DNA of 32,823 nucleotides, taken from assembly GCA_018658305.1 (NCBI GenBank), contig JABHVM010000044.1, forward strand, positions 1-32,823, read 5' to 3'. Shown piece after piece: positions 1 through 7,288 of this stretch. Below the pieces are notes generated by a model. The model was not told where the DNA came from, did no database searches, and saw only the letters and a program-made list of their open reading frames with translations. Within the stretch, counting starts at the first letter, position 1. The number at the start of each line of letters is the position of its first letter. The DNA comes from Thiotrichales bacterium (GTDB lineage: Bacteria > Pseudomonadota > Gammaproteobacteria > GCF-002020875). A program made the position numbers and the translations under genes.

Positions 1-755
1 CGCTGCTTCAAGAGCTGGAAAATCTCCTCTTCAAAACCAAAATAGCTTCCTAAACTAAAACTAACCTCTGGAAACTGTTCCACCAAAAGCTCCGTTTGGC
101 GCTCTATTCTTTTGATTAAAGTTCCAGTGAATAGATAGTATGGAAGTATAGCAATTCTACTAATTCCACTATTAATCTGCCGTTCTACCGCAGACTCTAA
201 ACGAGGGTTGGTAATTCCTGTAAAGGCAAGATCAACCTGCTCAACCATTCCCATTTCAAAAAGCCAACGACTCAGCATTGCCATCTCTCCATTTGCCTGA
301 CGATCAGATGATCCTCGCGCCAATACGATTGCGCCTGTTTTTCTGGGGTCTGGAAAATAGAGATCTTTTAATGCGCTCCGTAGAGAGCGGATCATTATAG
401 ATAAAATTTCATCATTTACCCCAAGATGTTTTGCATACTGAAATTTAGTATTCGGATATTTTTTAGTAGCCGCTTCTATAAATTCTGGAATCTCCTCTTT
501 GACATGTCCTGCCGCATTTAGAATCAAGGGGACAACTGTAACACAATCTGCCTTTTCTGCTGCCTTCTCTAACCCTTCAGCAATTAATGGTGTTGCTAGC
601 TCTATAAAACAGAGATCGATATCCCATTGCGCATTCTTCTGCTGCCACTGCTGACTAAACTCTCTTATCTCTTGGTTACCAGCCTCATTGCGTGAACCAT
701 GCCCAACCAACAATATTCGACTCTTACTCATAACTTGACTCATAGTTTTACTCAT
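1..755 (-). CDS. cbiX: Sirohydrochlorin cobaltochelatase CbiX, long two-domain form (partial, runs off left edge)
   Basis: Inserts Co2+ into sirohydrochlorin, the first committed step of early-cobalt-insertion (anaerobic-type) cobalamin synthesis. I translated it from the minus strand: about 251 residues are visible and the 3' end lies outside the window. The first domain has the GHGSR motif (His19) and the AAGHVKEEIP metal-site motif (His84). A second homologous domain follows, with ARGSSD and an LPYYLFTG segment, as in the long CbiX class; its first motif lacks the histidine. The start is uncertain: ATG at 755, 743 or 731, because the 5' end reads MSKTMSQVMSKS, a near-repeat of one 12-nt unit. 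It begins 10 nt after the cobM/cbiF stop and is the last visible gene of the B12-riboswitch operon. A plain ferrochelatase-type SirB is a less likely reading. Confidence 0.88.
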   Translation of the reverse strand, partial: MSKTMSQVMSKSRILLVGHGSRNEAGNQEIREFSQQWQQKNAQWDIDLCFIELATPLIAEGLEKAAEKADCVTVVPLILNAAGHVKEEIPEFIEAATKKYPNTKFQYAKHLGVNDEILSIMIRSLRSALKDLYFPDPRKTGAIVLARGSSDRQANGEMAMLSRWLFEMGMVEQVDLAFTGITNPRLESAVERQINSGISRIAILPYYLFTGTLIKRIERQTELLVEQFPEVSFSLGSYFGFEEEIFQLLKQ

Positions 756-765
756 AATGTTAATC

Positions 766-1545
766 TCACTTTTCTACTTTACGAAAACGGTGCTGAAACT
801 CTGGATCATACAACTTTGATTTTTTGAGCTCTTGCCAATCTCTTGAGCCTAGAGTTGGACTCACTACAATCATCGCCTGTGATCCAATTTTTTCAGCTCT
901 ACATAGCTCTCGAATGTCACTCAATTTACCTCGCACAACCTTCTCCTCACCAGGCCAGCTCGCTTTCTGTACAACTAGCACAGGGCTATCTACTGCCCAT
1001 CCTGCTGCTGCCAAATCATCCTGAACTTTTTTTAGTAGAGTGATGGAGAGGAAGATACAGATTGTTGTGTGGTGGGATGCGAGCTCAACGAGTGACTCGC
1101 CCTCTGGCATAGGGGTACGCCCCTCAACTCTAGTTAAAATGACCGTCTGAGTCACCTCTGGCAGAGTTAGGGTCTCTACTCCTGCTGCCACCGATGCCAT
1201 TGCTGAGGAGACTCCAGGTACGACTGCAACTTCTATGTTCGCACGATCCAATGGCTGCACCATCTCAATCAGTGCTCCATACAAGCTTGGATCTCCCGTC
1301 TGCAGGCGCACAACCGTCTCACAACTCTCTGCCTGTTCAATCAGCCAATCCGTTATTTCAGTTAAGGTCATCCCTTTAGAATCTTGAATCTTGCAACTCT
1401 CACTTGCCCAGCGCATAGCTGCCTCTGAGACTAATGAGCCTGCGAATAGAATCGCGCCAGCCCGCTCTACTAAGGAACGACCTTTAACTGTTATTAACTC
1501 AGGATCACCAGGACCAGCCCCTACAAACCATACCTTTCCTCTCAA
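766..1545 (-). CDS. cobM: (Cobalt-)precorrin-4 C11-methyltransferase CobM/CbiF
   Basis: SAM-dependent methylation of C-11 of precorrin-4 or cobalt-precorrin-4 in corrin ring synthesis, in the cytoplasm. The 259-residue length fits the family. Near the N terminus it carries the tetrapyrrole-methylase signature GAGPGDPELITVKG, and around residue 83 the GDPSLYGA motif of the SAM pocket; VVPGVSS follows. The ATG overlaps the cobO stop by 4 nt (ATGA), so the two are translationally coupled. The neighbouring CbiX inserts cobalt early, so the physiological substrate is probably cobalt-precorrin-4, and cbiF would be the equivalent name. Sequence alone does not separate the two names. Confidence 0.93.
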   Translation of the reverse strand: MRGKVWFVGAGPGDPELITVKGRSLVERAGAILFAGSLVSEAAMRWASESCKIQDSKGMTLTEITDWLIEQAESCETVVRLQTGDPSLYGALIEMVQPLDRANIEVAVVPGVSSAMASVAAGVETLTLPEVTQTVILTRVEGRTPMPEGESLVELASHHTTICIFLSITLLKKVQDDLAAAGWAVDSPVLVVQKASWPGEEKVVRGKLSDIRELCRAEKIGSQAMIVVSPTLGSRDWQELKKSKLYDPEFQHRFRKVEK

Positions 1546-2081
1546 AACTCTATCCCCTGTTGCGCCTTAATTCCACTATCTGAATAGGCATGCTTAATTT
1601 TTTTCATCTCTGTTACCGTATCTGCAATCTCTATAACTTCTAAAGCAGCATTGCGTCCTGTTAAAATAAGGTGCATCCAGGTAGGACGCTCCTTGCTGAT
1701 AAACTGTGCGATCTCCTGACCACTAATCCAACCATATCCAGAACAGTAGTTGATCTCATCAAATATCAAAAGATCAAACTCATAGGAACGAACCTTCTCT
1801 TTGCAAAGCTCCCAGATCTCACGGCTAGTCTTGATATCTTGTTCTGGATTTTCTGTATCCCAAGTAAATCCATCTCCCAGTGAGTGCCACTCTATATTCT
1901 CAAACTTTTTAGCTGCCTCCTGCTCTCCAGTTCTCCATTTTCCTTTTATGAACTGAATCACACATACTTTCATACCCCAACCAGCAGCACGAAAGGCTAC
2001 TCCAAATGCGCTAGAGGATTTCCCTTTACCTTCACCAGTGTGAACCAAAACCACTCCATCTCTCTTCTCTCTTGCTTTCAT
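1542..2081 (-). CDS. cobO: Cob(I)yrinic acid a,c-diamide adenosyltransferase (CobO/BtuR/CobA type)
   Basis: Transfers the adenosyl group of ATP to the cobalt of cob(I)yrinate a,c-diamide, giving adenosylated corrinoid. The P-loop GEGKGKSS, FIKGKW, and the LLIFDEINYC and LILTGRNA motifs are all characteristic of this family. The frame is open upstream to 2180, but that would overlap the conserved C terminus of cobB by 98 nt. The ATG at 2081 lies one nucleotide past the cobB stop (TGAGATG), so I prefer it, giving 179 residues. In this form the P-loop starts at about residue 16, against about 36 in E. coli BtuR as I recall it, so the N-terminal helix region is short. Its stop overlaps the cobM start. 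Confidence 0.92.
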   Translation of the reverse strand: MKAREKRDGVVLVHTGEGKGKSSSAFGVAFRAAGWGMKVCVIQFIKGKWRTGEQEAAKKFENIEWHSLGDGFTWDTENPEQDIKTSREIWELCKEKVRSYEFDLLIFDEINYCSGYGWISGQEIAQFISKERPTWMHLILTGRNAALEVIEIADTVTEMKKIKHAYSDSGIKAQQGIEF

Positions 2082-2082
2082 C

Positions 2083-3390
2083 TCAAGTAAACCATCCTGC
2101 AATTTGTGTTGGGGAGCTTGGAAAATACCAGTGAATATAAGATGCTCTAACTCCTCTGTAATGAACCCCTTTATGTCCACGACTTAAACTAAATGCTGGC
2201 TCTATACTATCACCATCTTCTAAAGTTGAAGATAGCATTGAGTGATGAAATTCATGCCCTCGAGCGCCAACCTCTTCATCTCTATAACCAAGAGAGACTA
2301 AGCTTTGCTTCATCTCTGTTTTGATAGGGAGTGCTCCAGCCATCTGCCACTCAACTCCAGCATGATCAGTTAATGACTCTCCCAATAACATCATACCTCC
2401 ACACTCAGCTAATAGCGCTCCTCCGCTTTCGATAAAAGCACGAATTGAGCCTAAACTTTTTGAGCTAGCTAACTGCTCGGCATAGAGTTCTGGATAACCT
2501 CCAGGCAACCATACCCCATCTGCATCAAACGGAACCTCCTCACCAGCAACAGGGGAGAAAAACTTAATTGTAGCTCCCTCACTCTCCAGCCAACGAATAT
2601 TTTCTGAGTAGATAAAACAACAAGCCTCATCTTTAGCAACTGCAATCAATCTCTCTTGTAAGAGCTTATCTGTTTTTTTATTAGCTGGTTGGTTATTATT
2701 ATTAGAAGAGATGGTAGCAGATAATATCGTTGATTTAGTAGCTATAAAAGTATCATCAACAATATGTAGTGACTTACTCAGCTCAGGTATATTCTGCTCT
2801 TGAGGTCTCACCAACCCTAAATGTCGCTCTGGAAGTGACTGAATATTCTTCTCTAGCCAGCCAATAAGTGGTGGTAACTCATACTCAGCCAGTGCGCTCT
2901 GGAGCAACTTAGCATGGTGTGCGGAGCCAACTCTATTAGCAATAACCCCACTAATTTTTCCACCTTTTGCCTTGGCAAACTCAACAAAACCAGAGAGTAG
3001 TGGCACAATAGAGCCACTCATCCCTTTAGCATCTATCACCAACCAAATTTCGAGATTGAGTTCTACCGCAAGGTGGAGTGATGAACCGCGCTCGCCAACT
3101 CCAGATCTCCCATCAAACAGCCCCATAACTCCCTCAACTAAGATAAATTCAGAATTATTTACATTATTGATAAGGCGCAGAGACTCTTCTTCGCCAACCA
3201 TATAGCTATCTAAATTTTTAGACTCCACTCCTGTTATCGCTTTGTGCCAGAGTGGATCTAAAAAATCTGGACCTGCCTTAAATGGGATGACAGATATATT
3301 TTTCTGTTTTAACAGCTGCAGAAGTGCAACGGTTACGGATGTCTTTCCGCAACCAGATTGCACTCCTGCAAGGAGGACTCTTCTACTCAA
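2083..3390 (-). CDS. cobB: Cobyrinate a,c-diamide synthase (CobB/CbiA)
   Basis: ATP- and glutamine-dependent amidation of the a and c carboxylates of (hydrogeno)cobyrinic acid. The 435 residues split into an N-terminal dethiobiotin-synthetase-like ATPase (P-loop GVQSGCGKTS at residues 9-18, VEGVMGLFDG at 85-94) and a C-terminal class I-type glutaminase domain (LPGGYPELYA, catalytic Cys330 in LLAECGGMM). The C terminus ends in SYIHWYFPSSP, typical of the family. Residues about 225-242 form an Asn/Ser/Lys-rich linker between the domains. It lies 15 nt downstream of cbtA and one nucleotide upstream of the preferred cobO start. In the early-cobalt route it would act as CbiA. Confidence 0.95.
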   Translation of the reverse strand: MSRRVLLAGVQSGCGKTSVTVALLQLLKQKNISVIPFKAGPDFLDPLWHKAITGVESKNLDSYMVGEEESLRLINNVNNSEFILVEGVMGLFDGRSGVGERGSSLHLAVELNLEIWLVIDAKGMSGSIVPLLSGFVEFAKAKGGKISGVIANRVGSAHHAKLLQSALAEYELPPLIGWLEKNIQSLPERHLGLVRPQEQNIPELSKSLHIVDDTFIATKSTILSATISSNNNNQPANKKTDKLLQERLIAVAKDEACCFIYSENIRWLESEGATIKFFSPVAGEEVPFDADGVWLPGGYPELYAEQLASSKSLGSIRAFIESGGALLAECGGMMLLGESLTDHAGVEWQMAGALPIKTEMKQSLVSLGYRDEEVGARGHEFHHSMLSSTLEDGDSIEPAFSLSRGHKGVHYRGVRASYIHWYFPSSPTQIAGWFT

Positions 3391-3405
3391 ATGAGGATCT
3401 GTATT

Positions 3406-4125
3406 TTAGCCTTGCAGTGCACGGCTATCACTGCTCGAAAGTCTCTGCATCATAAATCCAGCGACTCCTCCCAGTGCAGCCCAAAATAGACCATTAGCGA
3501 TAGCAGTTGCCCAAAAAAATGAGTGAGTCAATGCTTCGGGGGCAAGGCTAGAGTGCTCTGCTGGCAGTGGTGCGCCAACAATATGTGGAACCACCAAGAG
3601 TATTAAACCAACCCCTCTTAGCAACTGACTCTTAGCAAATATAACCAGACTAAGACCAATAATTGTCGCCAAGACTGTAGCGCCCCACCAAAGCTGTCGA
3701 TCTGCCAAATCAGCAGAGACAGTTCCAGGGATCTCTGGCAGCAGACCTAATGATGGTGCAACAAAGAATGCCGCATAGCCACCAAGCCCCCACAAGATAC
3801 CATTGCGCAGACCACTACGCTGCTTCAGTTGAATTGCAGCAGTCAAAAGTAGTGCGAAACCTATCCCACCGAGAACATTAGCTAAAACAGTATATCCCGT
3901 TCGTTCAGCACCATCTGCTGGAGCCCATCCCTCTTCTTCGATATCATGTGAGTGTGAGTGCGAATGAGAGTGTCCATCGGCAGCAAGAGCTACCGGCTCT
4001 CCAGCAACCTCATAGGTCTCTGCCTCTAAGATAATTGGTACAACTTGTAACTGCTGCAGTGCTGAAAGCAGTAGACCCGCAACAATGCCCGCAATCACTG
4101 CGGAAAATATTAAATTTTTAAACAT
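3406..4125 (-). CDS. cbtA: CbtA-family predicted cobalt transporter subunit
   Basis: Integral membrane protein of the CbtA family, which is predicted from genomic context to import cobalt together with CbtB. Its 239 residues hold several hydrophobic segments: residues about 4-22, 80-99, 110-130, 147-164, 168-183 and 208-226. A run of alternating histidines (His52, 54, 56, 58, 60, in HSHSHSHSHD) lies in the first extracytoplasmic loop and is a likely Co2+-binding stretch. It follows cbtB after about 105 nt and precedes cobB in the riboswitch operon. The transport role is a family-level prediction, not visible in the sequence itself. Confidence 0.88.
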   Translation of the reverse strand: MFKNLIFSAVIAGIVAGLLLSALQQLQVVPIILEAETYEVAGEPVALAADGHSHSHSHSHDIEEEGWAPADGAERTGYTVLANVLGGIGFALLLTAAIQLKQRSGLRNGILWGLGGYAAFFVAPSLGLLPEIPGTVSADLADRQLWWGATVLATIIGLSLVIFAKSQLLRGVGLILLVVPHIVGAPLPAEHSSLAPEALTHSFFWATAIANGLFWAALGGVAGFMMQRLSSSDSRALQG

Positions 4126-4185
4126 AGTAAACTCCTGTTGTCAGCGGACAGCTCTCAGCCAAAAGTAGTTTTTAATCTAATTCTA

Positions 4186-4204
4186 CTTACTGTTGCTTAC
4201 TGTT
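4186..4204. repeat. Short tandem repeat between cbtB and cbtA
   Basis: CTTACTGTT occurs twice with a 10-nt period (4186-4194 and 4196-4204), in the roughly 105-nt gap separating cbtB from cbtA. The same gap has a short inverted motif, TGTC-AGCG-GACA, at about 4139-4150. No function can be assigned; it may be part of a dispersed intergenic repeat. Confidence 0.35.
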
Positions 4205-4229
4205 TACCGCTCACTTAATAACTAACTTT

Positions 4230-4421
4230 TTAGTGGCAAGGAAATGCAAATGAGTGGCGAGTATCATGTGCCGCATTATGGGCGATATCCGCTTGTCCTT
4301 GCATAAATCCAACACCGAAGAGGATAGTAAGTCCTAAAAGAACTGCACCGACCACCGCAGGAAATTGACTCTGTTCTAAAGTAGCATCTACTGGAGACGC
4401 AACTGCTGTTGTATTATTCAT
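4230..4421 (-). CDS. cbtB: CbtB-family small cobalt transporter subunit
   Basis: A 63-residue protein with one hydrophobic helix (about residues 21-41) and a C-terminal histidine cluster (His48, His52, His56, Cys62, His63) in the HNAAHDTRHSFAFPCH pattern that defines CbtB. It is thought to pair with CbtA in cobalt uptake and to present metal through the tail. It is the first gene after the B12 riboswitch. A good Shine-Dalgarno site (TTTAGGAG, 4431-4438) sits 9 nt before the ATG at 4421. Confidence 0.9.
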   Translation of the reverse strand: MNNTTAVASPVDATLEQSQFPAVVGAVLLGLTILFGVGFMQGQADIAHNAAHDTRHSFAFPCH

Positions 4422-4440
4422 AAAATAAAACTCCTAAATT

Positions 4441-4487
4441 ATACGCACCCGTATGTTGAAATATAAATATATATTGAAATATAAATA
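4441..4487 (-). promoter_or_regulatory. Probable expression platform of the B12 riboswitch (hairpin plus AT-rich direct repeats)
   Basis: Between the aptamer and the cbtB Shine-Dalgarno site lie a 5-bp hairpin (4441-4445 with 4450-4454) directly upstream of AATTTAGGAG, and two copies of TTGAAATATAAATA on the plus strand (4456-4469 and 4474-4487, period 18). No G+C-rich stem with a U-tract is seen, so translational rather than transcriptional control is the better guess. This is inference from layout only. Confidence 0.4.
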
Positions 4488-4493
4488 CTCTTT

Positions 4494-4650
4494 GGCAGGT
4501 CTCCGGACTCGTGACATTCATACTACACCTTCCCATCACTATAGACAGTGGTATATTGTAGTACTTCAGCGTCACCTACCGTTGCGGGGGCAGTATCGGA
4601 TTTACACCGATTTCCCTTTTCATCTCCATTTTGTCAAATGGGGACACCAA
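4494..4650 (-). ncRNA. Cobalamin (AdoCbl-type) riboswitch
   Basis: On the minus strand the segment runs from GGTGTCCCC through GGGAAATCGGTG, AAATCCGATACTGCCCCCGC (core) and AACGGTA, then GATGGGAAGG, and ends in GAGTCCGGAGACCTGCC, the conserved 3' B12-box region. These are the hallmark conserved blocks of the cobalamin aptamer, in the right order and spacing. It lies between the promoter at 4662-4690 and cbtB, so it should switch off the cobalt transport and cobalamin operon when adenosylcobalamin is plentiful. Confidence 0.95.
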
Positions 4651-4661
4651 CTAGTTCTCAG

Positions 4662-4690
4662 ATATTAGAGTAAAAACAGTTTTCTGTCAA
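4662..4690 (-). promoter_or_regulatory. Sigma70-type promoter for the riboswitch/cobalamin operon
   Basis: On the minus strand there is TTGACA (4685-4690), a 17-nt spacer and TAATAT (4662-4667). The -35 box is perfect and the spacing ideal. The predicted start site, about 4655, lies a few bases before the riboswitch. Confidence 0.8.
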
Positions 4691-4734
4691 TATTTAGTTT
4701 AGATGCTTGCTAGTCTAGAGAATCATAAAACAGA

Positions 4735-4763
4735 TTGACACACACCTAATTCAGAAGTAAAGT
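4735..4763 (+). promoter_or_regulatory. Candidate promoter for the membrane protein/sppA unit
   Basis: TTGACA (4735-4740), a 17-nt gap and TAAAGT (4758-4763). The -35 is perfect and the -10 is a 4/6 match. It would give a leader of under 20 nt before the ATG at 4787, and no Shine-Dalgarno site is visible there. Confidence 0.5.
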
Positions 4764-4786
4764 TCGAGTATGTCATCACTATTAAT

Positions 4787-5221
4787 ATGGTAGAGCTGTG
4801 GGAACTTTTAAGTAGTTGGTTATCTGCCAATGAGGAGCTGCTCTTCTGGATGGCGGCTGGCTCTGCGCTGATGTTAATAGGATCGATCGCAGCTCTACCG
4901 TGGTTAGTTGGTAAAATTCCTAGTGACTACTTTAATCATGAGAACGAGCCTGACAGTACGCTTCTACAAAAATCACCTCTAACTCGCTTAACAATCTATA
5001 TTGTTCGTAATATATTTGGGTTAATATTAGTAGTGGCTGGCCTTCTGATGTTGGTACTTCCTGGGCAGGGAATATTAACCCTACTCCTCGGGATTATGGT
5101 TGCAGATTTCCCAGGAAAATATCGTTTAGAGCAGTGGATAATTCGTCAGCGTGGTATTCTTAGTGCAATAAATTGGTTTCGCAAACGAGGCGGGCACACC
5201 CCACTAAAACTTACAACTTAA
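4787..5221 (+). CDS. PGPGW-type small membrane protein
   Basis: A 144-residue inner-membrane protein with hydrophobic segments at about residues 20-42 and 70-100. The second ends in the family-like stretch LPGQGILTLLLG followed by DFPGKYRLEQWI. This resembles the putative transmembrane PGPGW family, though here the motif reads PGQG. No enzymatic residues are evident and the function is unknown. No clear Shine-Dalgarno site precedes the ATG. It lies 28 nt upstream of the S49 peptidase gene on the same strand, so the two are probably co-transcribed. Confidence 0.7.
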   Translation: MVELWELLSSWLSANEELLFWMAAGSALMLIGSIAALPWLVGKIPSDYFNHENEPDSTLLQKSPLTRLTIYIVRNIFGLILVVAGLLMLVLPGQGILTLLLGIMVADFPGKYRLEQWIIRQRGILSAINWFRKRGGHTPLKLTT

Positions 5222-5249
5222 ACTTATAAGATAGAGAAGAGTAGAGATA

Positions 5250-6203
5250 ATGGACAGCAGTAATGGCTTAAATAGAGAGAGCAGAGATGAGTTGCTCTTA
5301 GAAATTCGCAAAACAGTTAAGAGTGAAGTTAAGCGCGGGATGCGCCGAAAGAGTTGGTTAAAAAATATTCTCTATATGGTGATAGCGGGATACTTAACTC
5401 TTCTGATGCTAGTCTCTGCTGGAGTAGTTGAGTATATAGATCCAGAAGAGCGGATTGCATTAATAAAAATAAAAGGGGTTATTAGTAGCGAAACTGTGAA
5501 TAGCGCAGATATCTTGAATCCTGAAATTCGTTCTGCTCTAAAAGATAAGAGAGTTAAACATTTAGTGCTCCAACTGAACTCACCTGGAGGAACTCCTGCG
5601 CAGGCAGAGAGAATTTGGCAGGCTATACGAGCGGCAAAACAGGAGTATCCAGATAAGAAAATTATTGTGACTATTGATGAACTCTGTGCCTCAGCTTGCT
5701 ACTATATCGCCAGTGCTGCAGATGAGATTCACGCCACCAAAGTATCTCTCATAGGATCAATTGGCGTGCGCATGGGAGGATTTGGTTTTGTCGATGCGAT
5801 GAGAGAGCTCGGTATTGAGCAGCGCGAACTGACCGCCGGTGAATTTAAAGCACTACTTGATCCATTCTCTCCGCGCAATGAAGAGGCGGATAAATTCTTA
5901 AAAGAGCATATCCTAACCGTCACTCACAACATATTTATAGATAGAGTTAAGAGTGGGCGTGGTGAGCTCCTTACTACTGAGACCGATCTTTTTAACGGCT
6001 TGATTTGGGCTGGAGAAGAGGCTAAGGAGCTTGGCTTAACTGACGGTTTTCTCTCATCTTATGAGATAGCTAAAGCAGAGGGGGTTGAGAATATAGTTGA
6101 CTACACTCCAAAGATTGATCTATTTGAACAGTACGCCAATCAACTTGCTACCTCACTTAGCTCTGCTTGGCATCAAGTTCGTTCCAGTTATCTAGTACTA
6201 TAA
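5250..6203 (+). CDS. sppA: S49-family signal peptide peptidase (SppA-like, short form)
   Basis: Membrane-anchored serine/lysine peptidase that degrades cleaved signal peptides or membrane-protein fragments on the outer face of the inner membrane. The 317-residue length matches the short, single-domain form. There is one transmembrane helix at about residues 38-58. The protease core shows LQLNSPGGTP (109-116), the nucleophile Ser148 in CASACYYIASAAD, SLIGSIGV (166-173) and the probable general base Lys200 in TAGEFKALLDPFS. AGAAGAG lies about 9-15 nt before the ATG. The gene ends 9 nt before the convergent ubiX stop. The SohB branch of the family is an alternative name. Confidence 0.87.
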   Translation: MDSSNGLNRESRDELLLEIRKTVKSEVKRGMRRKSWLKNILYMVIAGYLTLLMLVSAGVVEYIDPEERIALIKIKGVISSETVNSADILNPEIRSALKDKRVKHLVLQLNSPGGTPAQAERIWQAIRAAKQEYPDKKIIVTIDELCASACYYIASAADEIHATKVSLIGSIGVRMGGFGFVDAMRELGIEQRELTAGEFKALLDPFSPRNEEADKFLKEHILTVTHNIFIDRVKSGRGELLTTETDLFNGLIWAGEEAKELGLTDGFLSSYEIAKAEGVENIVDYTPKIDLFEQYANQLATSLSSAWHQVRSSYLVL

Positions 6204-6212
6204 AATCACAAC

Positions 6213-6836
6213 TTAAATATCATCTGCCCACGCAGGAAGCAGTCTATGCTCAATATTGAGCTGATCTAAAATTCTGGCTACGATAAAATCTACTAAGTCT
6301 TGAATAGATTTAGGATGTTGGTAGAAGCCTGGATTTGGAGGAAGAATTACTACTCCTAACTTTGAGAGCTTAGCCATATTCTCCAGATGAATAGTAGAGT
6401 ATGGTGTCTCTCTTGGTACCAATATTAACTCTCTACGCTCTTTGATTATCACATCTGCCGCTCGCTCTAACAGATTATCGCTACTACCGTGAGCAATGGA
6501 GGAGAGGGTCCCCATTGAGCAGGGACATACTACCATCGCTCGAGCAGCGCTACTACCACTAGCTGCTGGAGAGAGCCAATCATTTTTCCCATACAGAAGC
6601 AGCTGCCCCTCTTCTGCCCCAAACAACTCCGCAAGTATCTGCTGCTGCTCGGATATAGAGTCTGGTAAAGAGAGTGACTCCTCCATCTCCATTACTATGC
6701 GCCCAGCATCAGAGAGCATTAACCATACTCGCTGCTCTGCTGCGATAAGATGCTCTAGTAAGCGCAGACTATATCCAGCTCCCGATGCGCCTGTAACCGC
6801 CAGAGCCACCGTATTGTCTCTACTATATTTTTCCAA
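6213..6836 (-). CDS. ubiX: Flavin prenyltransferase UbiX
   Basis: Joins dimethylallyl phosphate to FMN, forming the prenylated FMN cofactor used by UbiD in ubiquinone synthesis. The 207-residue protein begins with the flavoprotein motif VTGASGAGYSLRLLE, and has CPCSMGTLSSIAHG and LVPRETPYSTIHLENM, which are diagnostic of the UbiX/Pad1 family. It overlaps the upstream ycgN-like gene by 14 nt. Its client enzyme UbiD is encoded about 20 kb away at 26358-27827. Confidence 0.95.
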   Translation of the reverse strand: MEKYSRDNTVALAVTGASGAGYSLRLLEHLIAAEQRVWLMLSDAGRIVMEMEESLSLPDSISEQQQILAELFGAEEGQLLLYGKNDWLSPAASGSSAARAMVVCPCSMGTLSSIAHGSSDNLLERAADVIIKERRELILVPRETPYSTIHLENMAKLSKLGVVILPPNPGFYQHPKSIQDLVDFIVARILDQLNIEHRLLPAWADDI

Positions 6837-7284
6837 TTAGATAATCCTCCAGATCTTCTGTTCCATCTTGTAACATAGCAAAACTACGGACTGAGACTCC
6901 TACTGTATGTACCGCTTGCCCACTTCCATTATCACTAATCAGGGGATGCCAACTGGGAAGTGGCTTCCCTTCAGAGACTAATCGATAGCTGCAGGTAGAT
7001 GGAAGCCAATGAAACTCTGCTGTTCGTTCTGGAGTTAGGTGAACACAGTTAGGTTCATTTATATTTCTATTAGGATAATCACTACAGCGACAAGATTCTA
7101 GATCCAATAGTCTGCAAGCGATGCTAGTATAGAACACCTCTCCATCATCTTCATCTTCTAACTTTTGGAGACAGCAACGAGCACAACCGTCACAGATTGC
7201 CTCCCACTCTCTGCTGCTCAGCTCTGTTAATTGGTAGCGTTCCCAGAAGCGGTCTCGCATCGCTGCTTCGCTCTCAATATTCAC
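6823..7284 (-). CDS. YcgN/UPF0260-family cysteine-cluster protein
   Basis: A 153-residue cytoplasmic protein of the YcgN (UPF0260) type. It has the N-terminal FWERYQL and a cysteine cluster CDGCARCC at about residues 30-37, further conserved cysteines in ACRLLDLESCRCSDYPNR, and WLPSTCSYRL plus PLPSWHPLISD. The cysteines suggest a metal or Fe-S site (CxxCxxCC zinc-cluster-like), but the biochemical role is not established. It lies 4 nt after ubiB and overlaps ubiX, so it sits inside a ubiquinone operon. That is suggestive context, not proof of a role there. Confidence 0.88.
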   Translation of the reverse strand: MNIESEAAMRDRFWERYQLTELSSREWEAICDGCARCCLQKLEDEDDGEVFYTSIACRLLDLESCRCSDYPNRNINEPNCVHLTPERTAEFHWLPSTCSYRLVSEGKPLPSWHPLISDNGSGQAVHTVGVSVRSFAMLQDGTEDLEDYLIGKI

Positions 7285-7288
7285 CTCT

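Noticed and set aside
2082-2180. Long start for cobO at 2180
   Set aside because: It would overlap the conserved end of cobB by 98 nt, while an ATG sits one base past the cobB stop.
4453-4668. 71-codon plus-strand ORF across the region upstream of cbtB
   Set aside because: It lies entirely on the antisense strand of the cobalamin riboswitch and its leader; the conserved RNA blocks explain the sequence.
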